Assembly: GCA_016202645.1 (NCBI GenBank)
Contig: JACQOF010000006.1
Coordinates: 1-43,015, forward strand
DNA from: a bacterium
GTDB taxonomy: Bacteria > Lindowbacteria > 2-12-FULL-62-27
Direction: 5' to 3'
Length of the DNA: 43,015 nucleotides
The position numbers were made by a program, and so were the translations under genes. Below the pieces are notes generated by a model, which was given only the letters and a program-made list of their open reading frames with translations, did no database searches and was not told the DNA's origin. Positions 38,558-43,015 of the stretch are shown here, in pieces; position 1 is the first letter of the stretch, and each line of letters opens with the position of its first letter.

Positions 38558-40615
38558 ATGGCGAAGGAACGCGAGATCATTTTCCAGTTCCGGCTGGACG
38601 ACGATCCCCCAAAAAATAACGCCGCCGTCGAGCGGTTTTTGAAAGATCTGATCCGGGCCTGGGAAAAGAGCGATGAGATCCGGACGGAACTCGACGCGGT
38701 GAAGTCCGAGGGCGGCGCTTACAGCGTCGACTTCCGGGCCTACGTCCCCAAACTCTCCACCGACGTCCGGGGCGTCGAAATCGTCGGCCGGGGAGACGAG
38801 GAATACGACCAGATTTTCGAACTGGCGATCCTGCTCCTCGAGGAAAAACTCCAGAAAAAAGAAGTCCCCTACATCATGCGCGCCTCCAAGGAGCGCTTCA
38901 CCGCGGGTTTCGAGGACCTCCACATGCGGCTCGACGAGATCGACGAAGTGCTGAAGGAGAAGAAGCTGACGGAAGAGGAGCGCAAGGAGATCGTCGCGGA
39001 CCTGTCGGGGATCGTTTCCAAGCTAGATTTTCTGGCGCTGAACATCCGCCTGATCGAGGACCGGATCGTCGAGATGATGAACCGCTATGAACTTGAGATC
39101 CAGAAAGCGCCCTCGTCCACGCCGTCCCCGGCGCCCCAGCCGCCCCAGGAACTCGCCGTGAACCGCCCCCGGGACGACTTCGTTCAGCATTTCTCCGCCG
39201 GCAGCGGGTATTTCGACCTCGGTCTCTACAAGGAAGCCGCCGAGGAGTTCGGCCGGGCGATTGCCATCGACAAGAAGGACTTCGGCGCGCGGACGAACCT
39301 CGCCTGGGCGTACCTCCTCGACAACAAAATCGACATGGCGATCAAAAAATTCCAGGAGATCCTCAAGGCCCGGCCCGAGTACGTCCACGCCTACAACGGC
39401 CTCGGCTACGCGCTTCTTCGGGCCGACCGGAACTTCGAGGCCCGCACGGCCTTTCAGAAAGTCCTTGAATCTCCGGCCTCCGACAAAAATACCCGGTACT
39501 TCGCCCATATCAATCTGGGTCTCCTCTACGAAAAAGAAACCGACCCGGACCGGGCCATCCGCGAGTTCGAGAAGGCGTCGGCCCTGCTCCCGAAAAATCC
39601 CGACGCGCATTTCAACATCGCCAACGTCTATTACAATATCGGTCTCTACGACGAGGCCGAACGGAAGTACAGAAAAACCCTGGAACTCAAGCCCGGGTCC
39701 ACCACCGTCAAGCATTTCATGCTCGCCGCGCGCGCGCAGACGGAAATCCAGGGGAAAAAATACGACGAGGCCCGCGCGCTCTATGAGGAGATCATGGCGG
39801 CCAAACCCGCCGAACCCATTTTCTATAATAATTTCGGGTCTCTCCTCGAAAAAATCGGCGACTACCCGGGGGCCCTCCAGGCCTACAAGGACGCCACGCG
39901 GCTGGACCCGTCCTACGCGATTTCCTATTTCAACCTCGGCTATATCTTTGACCGCATGATGAACGCGCGCCGGGCCATCGGCTATTACAAGAAATTTCTG
40001 GAATTTCATCCGGAAGACAAGATCGCCCTCAACAACCTCGGCTGGGACTATTTTGTGCTTGGAGAAAACGACAAGGCGATCTACTACTACAAAAAAGCCG
40101 CGGCGATTGACGACAAGTTTACCTATCCCGTCAACAACATGGGATGGCTGTACATAAAAACAGGACAGTACGAGGAGGCTGCATCATGTTACGCGCAAGT
40201 GTTGAAAAAAGATCCGAGGAACGCCCTCGCCTACAACGACCTGGGGTATCTGTATTACCTCAAGGGCCTGTACGACCGGGCGATCGTGGAGCTGAAGAAG
40301 GCGGTCAAATTTTCGAAGAAGGAGGACGTGGCCTACGTCTACGCGCATTACCACCTGGGGCTCGTGTATCATACGATCGGCAAGCCCGACCGGGCCCTCG
40401 AGGCCTTTACGCTGGCCCTGGCGACGGACGACAAATACGTTTCGGCGCACGAGAAAGTCGCGGAATTGTACGAGTCGCTGGGGAGCTTCCAGAAAGCCAA
40501 AGACCATTACAAGAAATGCCTGGAACTTCTGGACCCGAAGAGTTCGCTCAAGGAGAAAATCCAGTCCAAACTCAGGAGCCTGTCCCAGCGCGAGAAGACC
40601 AGGGGCGAGGTGTAA
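38558..40615 (+). CDS. TPR-repeat protein with novel N-terminal domain
   Basis: A 685-residue soluble protein. Residues 1 to about 185 form an unrecognised domain that begins with strands (EREIIFQFRLDD) and has a helical, coiled-coil-like part (about 115-185). A Pro/Ala linker (STPSPAPQPPQ) leads to about twelve canonical TPR units (for example ARTNLAWAYLLDNKIDMAIKKFQEILKARPEYVHAYNGLGYAL). No signal peptide is present, so it is a cytoplasmic scaffold. It is first in an operon with an NYN RNase and a diguanylate cyclase, and is divergent from the SpoIIE regulator. ATG 38558 is seven bases after the -10 box. Confidence 0.88.
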   Translation: MAKEREIIFQFRLDDDPPKNNAAVERFLKDLIRAWEKSDEIRTELDAVKSEGGAYSVDFRAYVPKLSTDVRGVEIVGRGDEEYDQIFELAILLLEEKLQKKEVPYIMRASKERFTAGFEDLHMRLDEIDEVLKEKKLTEEERKEIVADLSGIVSKLDFLALNIRLIEDRIVEMMNRYELEIQKAPSSTPSPAPQPPQELAVNRPRDDFVQHFSAGSGYFDLGLYKEAAEEFGRAIAIDKKDFGARTNLAWAYLLDNKIDMAIKKFQEILKARPEYVHAYNGLGYALLRADRNFEARTAFQKVLESPASDKNTRYFAHINLGLLYEKETDPDRAIREFEKASALLPKNPDAHFNIANVYYNIGLYDEAERKYRKTLELKPGSTTVKHFMLAARAQTEIQGKKYDEARALYEEIMAAKPAEPIFYNNFGSLLEKIGDYPGALQAYKDATRLDPSYAISYFNLGYIFDRMMNARRAIGYYKKFLEFHPEDKIALNNLGWDYFVLGENDKAIYYYKKAAAIDDKFTYPVNNMGWLYIKTGQYEEAASCYAQVLKKDPRNALAYNDLGYLYYLKGLYDRAIVELKKAVKFSKKEDVAYVYAHYHLGLVYHTIGKPDRALEAFTLALATDDKYVSAHEKVAELYESLGSFQKAKDHYKKCLELLDPKSSLKEKIQSKLRSLSQREKTRGEV

Positions 40616-40716
40616 GGCATCAGGGGCGGGGACAGCGCCCGCCGCATCGCGGAGACGGCCGGCCGCTCGTTCGGACTCTCCGCCAGCGGCCGCCCACGCG
40701 TCTTCGGGATCAGCGC

Positions 40717-41178
40717 CTGGCGATCCTGGTCGACGTGCAGAACATGTTTTATTCGGCCAAGTACCAGCACAACGCCAAGCTGAATTTTTCGCGGCTCAAG
40801 GACATCATCGTCTGCGGCCGCCAGCTCGTTCGGGCGATCTGCTACATCGTCCAGACCCCGGAAATCGACCAGAGCAATTTCATCAAGACCCTCGAGGCCA
40901 TCGGGTATGAGGTCAAGAGCAAGGACTTGAAACTCCGGCAGGACGGGTCGGCCAAGGGCGACTGGGACATGGGCATCGCGATCGACGCCATGTCGATCGC
41001 CTCCCGGGTCGACGTCATCGCGCTCGTGACGGGCGACGGGGATTTTTCGGAACTGGTGTGGCACCTTCGCGGCCAGGGCGTCCGGCTTGAGGTCTATTCC
41101 TTCGAGCAGAGTACCGCGGAGGAACTGAAACGCGCCGCGACGGCCTATTGTCCCCTGAGCGAGTCGGTCCTCATGTGA
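40717..41178 (+). CDS. NYN-domain (LabA/DUF88-like) ribonuclease, start unresolved
   Basis: A PIN-like NYN domain of about 150 residues. Catalytic acidic positions are visible in ILVDVQNMFY, KGDWDMGIAIDAM and LVTGDGDFSELV. Such proteins are predicted RNases for RNA processing or decay. The core is certain but the start is not: between the TPR stop (40615) and the motif there is no ATG, GTG or TTG in any plus frame. A CTG at 40717 fits family N-termini (LAILVDVQN). The nearest in-frame conventional start is ATG 40516, deep inside the TPR gene, which would add 67 residues with a long Arg-rich linker. The stop overlaps the GGDEF gene start (ATGTGA). Confidence 0.8.
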   Translation: MAILVDVQNMFYSAKYQHNAKLNFSRLKDIIVCGRQLVRAICYIVQTPEIDQSNFIKTLEAIGYEVKSKDLKLRQDGSAKGDWDMGIAIDAMSIASRVDVIALVTGDGDFSELVWHLRGQGVRLEVYSFEQSTAEELKRAATAYCPLSESVLM

Positions 41179-42953
41179 TCGAGACCTTCCGGCGCGGGCT
41201 TGCGCCGAAATTTCTCCTTCTGATCGGTCTGGTCGTCGCCGGCGTGACGGCGGCGGTGGTGTACTTCGCGCTCAATGTCTACCGCGACAGCATGTACCGC
41301 CAGCTTCTCACGCGCGCGTTCAACAATCTCGAGAACATCAACACGCGCCTGCAGAATTCCCTCTGGACCAAAACCGGCCGGCTCAAGGGCGTCCGGGAAC
41401 GGTCGATCTCCGCGGAGCTTCCGCCGGAACTGGTCTACCGCGTCGAAAAAATTTTCGACGACCTCCTGAGAAGCGACGACGCCGTCCGGTACTTCGTCCT
41501 GCACTACCCCGGCGGCACCCTGATCTATCCCGGAATCCCGGGGCCCAAGAAGGGACGGCTGAAAGCGGACCGGAATTCTGTCAGGGACGTGGAGAAAGTT
41601 GACGCGCGCTACAACCGCGAGACCGGCTACGTCGAGACCTTCATCGCCATTCCCGACCGGGAAAACAACGCGTGGGCCCACATCGAAATGGGCTTGAGCA
41701 CGGCGGCGGTGGAAAGCGGAATTCTCCGGACGGTCGTCAGCAGTTCCATCGTCGCGCTCCTTTGCATCGGGGTCGCCCTCGCCGTCGCCCGGCACTTTCT
41801 GAAAAATATCCTGGGGCCCGTCAAACGCCTTCAGACCGCCGCCGCCTCCATTTCCTCCGGAGACCTCGCCCAGCGAGTGCCGGTCACGACGACCGATGAG
41901 ATCGCGGACCTCGGACGGTCCTTCAACACGATGGCCGACAGCCTCGACCACCGCATCCAGGACCTGAACGCGGTCCAGGCGTTTTCGAAGGAAATGAGCG
42001 CGAAGCTCAGCCGCGAGGAACTTCTGCGGACGATCGTGCAGACCTTCGCCAAAATTTCCGGCGCGGGCCAGTGCGCGATGCTGTCGCTGTCGAAGGACAA
42101 GAGCCATTTTTTCGTCTCTTCCGGGATCGGCGTCGTCGAGGAACACGCGAAACTTCCGCCCGACGGCCGGGTCCTCTCCCGCCTCGGAAACGGCGTGGAG
42201 GATCTTCACCTCGCGGCGCCGCTTGAGGCGTGCCCGGAGTTGGAAATTTTCTATCCGCACGGCATCCCCATTCCGTCCGCGCACGGCGCGCTCGTCCTCC
42301 CCCTCCGGATCCGCGACCGCCTCGACAGCGTGATGCTCCTGCTGGGGGAAAATCTCAACGCGGGCGCGGACGACCTGCGCCTCTACCGGACCCTGCTCGG
42401 GCACACAGTTGTCTCGATTCAAAACGCCAGATTGTATGAACTGGCCATCACGGATGGTCTGACTGGACTTTTCCTTCGCCGGCACTTTCTCTTCGAACTC
42501 GATCGCATCCTCGAATCCCCGCCCGGCGTCGGCCTGGCCCTCGTCATGCTCGACATCGATCACTTCAAAAAAGTCAACGACACCTACGGCCACCCGGAAG
42601 GCGATTTCATCCTCGTGTCCGTCGCCGAAACCCTGCGCCAGACTCTCCGGACGGCCGACATCCGCCGTGCCGCGCGCGATCCGGACATCCTCGGCCGGTA
42701 CGGCGGGGAGGAGTTCATCGCGCTTCTGCGGAACGTTGACCGGGCCGGCGCCCAAATCGCGGCGGAAAAAATGCGCCGGGCAATCGAGGACGCGGCGTTC
42801 GCGGGAGAAAAACACCGCCATCGAATCACCGTCAGTCTTGGGGTATGCCCGTACCGTCCGGGCCTGAAACCGGAAGAATGGATTTCGCTGGCGGACGGCG
42901 CTCTGTATGCTTCGAAGTCCGGGGGAAGGAACCGGGTGACGGTGCATGAATGA
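41175..42953 (+). CDS. Membrane diguanylate cyclase (sensor-HAMP-GAF-GGDEF)
   Basis: A 592-residue c-di-GMP synthase. It has an N-terminal helix (about 9-30), an extracytoplasmic sensor (about 32-175), a second helix (about 180-202), a HAMP domain (about 203-255), a GAF domain (about 270-415) and a GGDEF domain (about 420-590). The active-site signature is RYGGEEF, and metal-site residues lie in MLDIDHFKKVNDTYGH. An RxxD product-inhibition site (RDPD) stands exactly five residues before GGEEF, and a second RxxD (RTAD) lies nine residues further up. GTG 41175 overlaps the NYN stop. It probably ends the operon; a family B repeat follows its stop. Confidence 0.94.
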   Translation: MIETFRRGLAPKFLLLIGLVVAGVTAAVVYFALNVYRDSMYRQLLTRAFNNLENINTRLQNSLWTKTGRLKGVRERSISAELPPELVYRVEKIFDDLLRSDDAVRYFVLHYPGGTLIYPGIPGPKKGRLKADRNSVRDVEKVDARYNRETGYVETFIAIPDRENNAWAHIEMGLSTAAVESGILRTVVSSSIVALLCIGVALAVARHFLKNILGPVKRLQTAAASISSGDLAQRVPVTTTDEIADLGRSFNTMADSLDHRIQDLNAVQAFSKEMSAKLSREELLRTIVQTFAKISGAGQCAMLSLSKDKSHFFVSSGIGVVEEHAKLPPDGRVLSRLGNGVEDLHLAAPLEACPELEIFYPHGIPIPSAHGALVLPLRIRDRLDSVMLLLGENLNAGADDLRLYRTLLGHTVVSIQNARLYELAITDGLTGLFLRRHFLFELDRILESPPGVGLALVMLDIDHFKKVNDTYGHPEGDFILVSVAETLRQTLRTADIRRAARDPDILGRYGGEEFIALLRNVDRAGAQIAAEKMRRAIEDAAFAGEKHRHRITVSLGVCPYRPGLKPEEWISLADGALYASKSGGRNRVTVHE

Positions 42954-43015
42954 AGTTTTGCAATTTACTTCCTCCCCCCTTGAGGGGGAGGCAAGGAGGG
43001 GGGTCACAACTCCGA
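42953..43015 (+). repeat. Family B repeat, partial copy at window edge
   Basis: From the GGDEF stop to the end, the sequence matches 539-605 closely: GAAGTTTTGCAA, then CCCCCTTGAGGGGGAGGC and a final ACAACTCCGA. Only the left half of the doublet lies in the window. Confidence 0.85.

Noticed and set aside
40560-40740. Programmed -1 frameshift fusing TPR protein and NYN RNase
   Set aside because: The frame relation fits, but no slippery heptamer or clear stimulatory structure was found near the TPR stop, so it remains only an alternative to a non-AUG start.
41145-43007. 620-codon open frame on the minus strand
   Set aside because: Antisense to the GGDEF gene, no recognisable domain; the GGDEF frame has clear catalytic motifs.
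432-43015. CRISPR array from repeated hairpins
   Set aside because: Copies are dispersed singly over the window, are palindromic throughout and have no regular spacers or cas genes.

Overview
The window looks like a chromosomal segment of a GC-rich, diderm (Gram-negative) bacterium. It encodes LPS export proteins (an LptE-like lipoprotein, LptD, an LptF/G permease), a Mla lipid-transport operon (MlaE, MlaF, MlaD), RNase R, TrpS, S20, RuvA and the DNA polymerase III delta subunit. The mix of lptE-holA with rpsT, DUF502, DUF4159 and BatA-type proteins, and very TPR-rich proteins, fits an uncultured deltaproteobacterium-like or candidate-phylum lineage. The sequence alone does not fix the phylum.

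Layout. 1-431: 3'-truncated VanY-type carboxypeptidase (-). 432-705: two palindromic repeat elements. 706-4115 (-): amino-acid permease and RNase R. 4224-8089 (+): tight operon of M50 protease, trpS, glpX, gamma-carbonic anhydrase and histidine phosphatase. 8124-10903: DUF502 protein, secreted Lys/Pro/Ala-rich protein, rhomboid protease (-), tRNA-Leu(CAG) (-), small helical protein. 10942-12093 (-): APH-type kinase. 12100-14630: AT-richer accessory island with a secreted protein and a STAND/Orc-like ATPase. 14697-17583: secreted MepA-like pair with a 19-codon upstream ORF. 17714-20671: 985-aa TPR protein. 20765-25757: lptE-holA, rpsT, lptD, lptF/G. 25849-27183: yebC-ruvA. 27235-33901: response regulator, MoxR, DUF58, BatA, VWA, DUF4159 operon. 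34056-38497 (-): GAF-SpoIIE-HATPase regulator, STAS protein, mlaE, mlaF, mlaD. 38558-42953 (+): TPR protein, NYN RNase, GGDEF diguanylate cyclase.

The strongest non-gene signal is promoter architecture. Boxes resembling TTGACA and TANNNT, usually 17 nt apart, end only 6-10 nt before the start codon of many first genes (rnr, DUF502, kinase, ATPase, lptE, yebC, response regulator, both TPR genes, SpoIIE regulator). These transcripts should be leaderless or nearly so, while downstream and some other genes keep Shine-Dalgarno sites.

The second theme is palindromic repeats. At least three families sit at gene ends. Some extend coding frames (kinase, histidine phosphatase), one exactly fills an intergenic gap and appears to supply the ribosome-binding site of the STAS gene, and one lies between the tRNA-Leu gene and its likely promoter. 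The third theme is modular exchange: a base-composition shift crosses the junction of the two secreted genes at 14753-17583, and related sequence brackets that pair.
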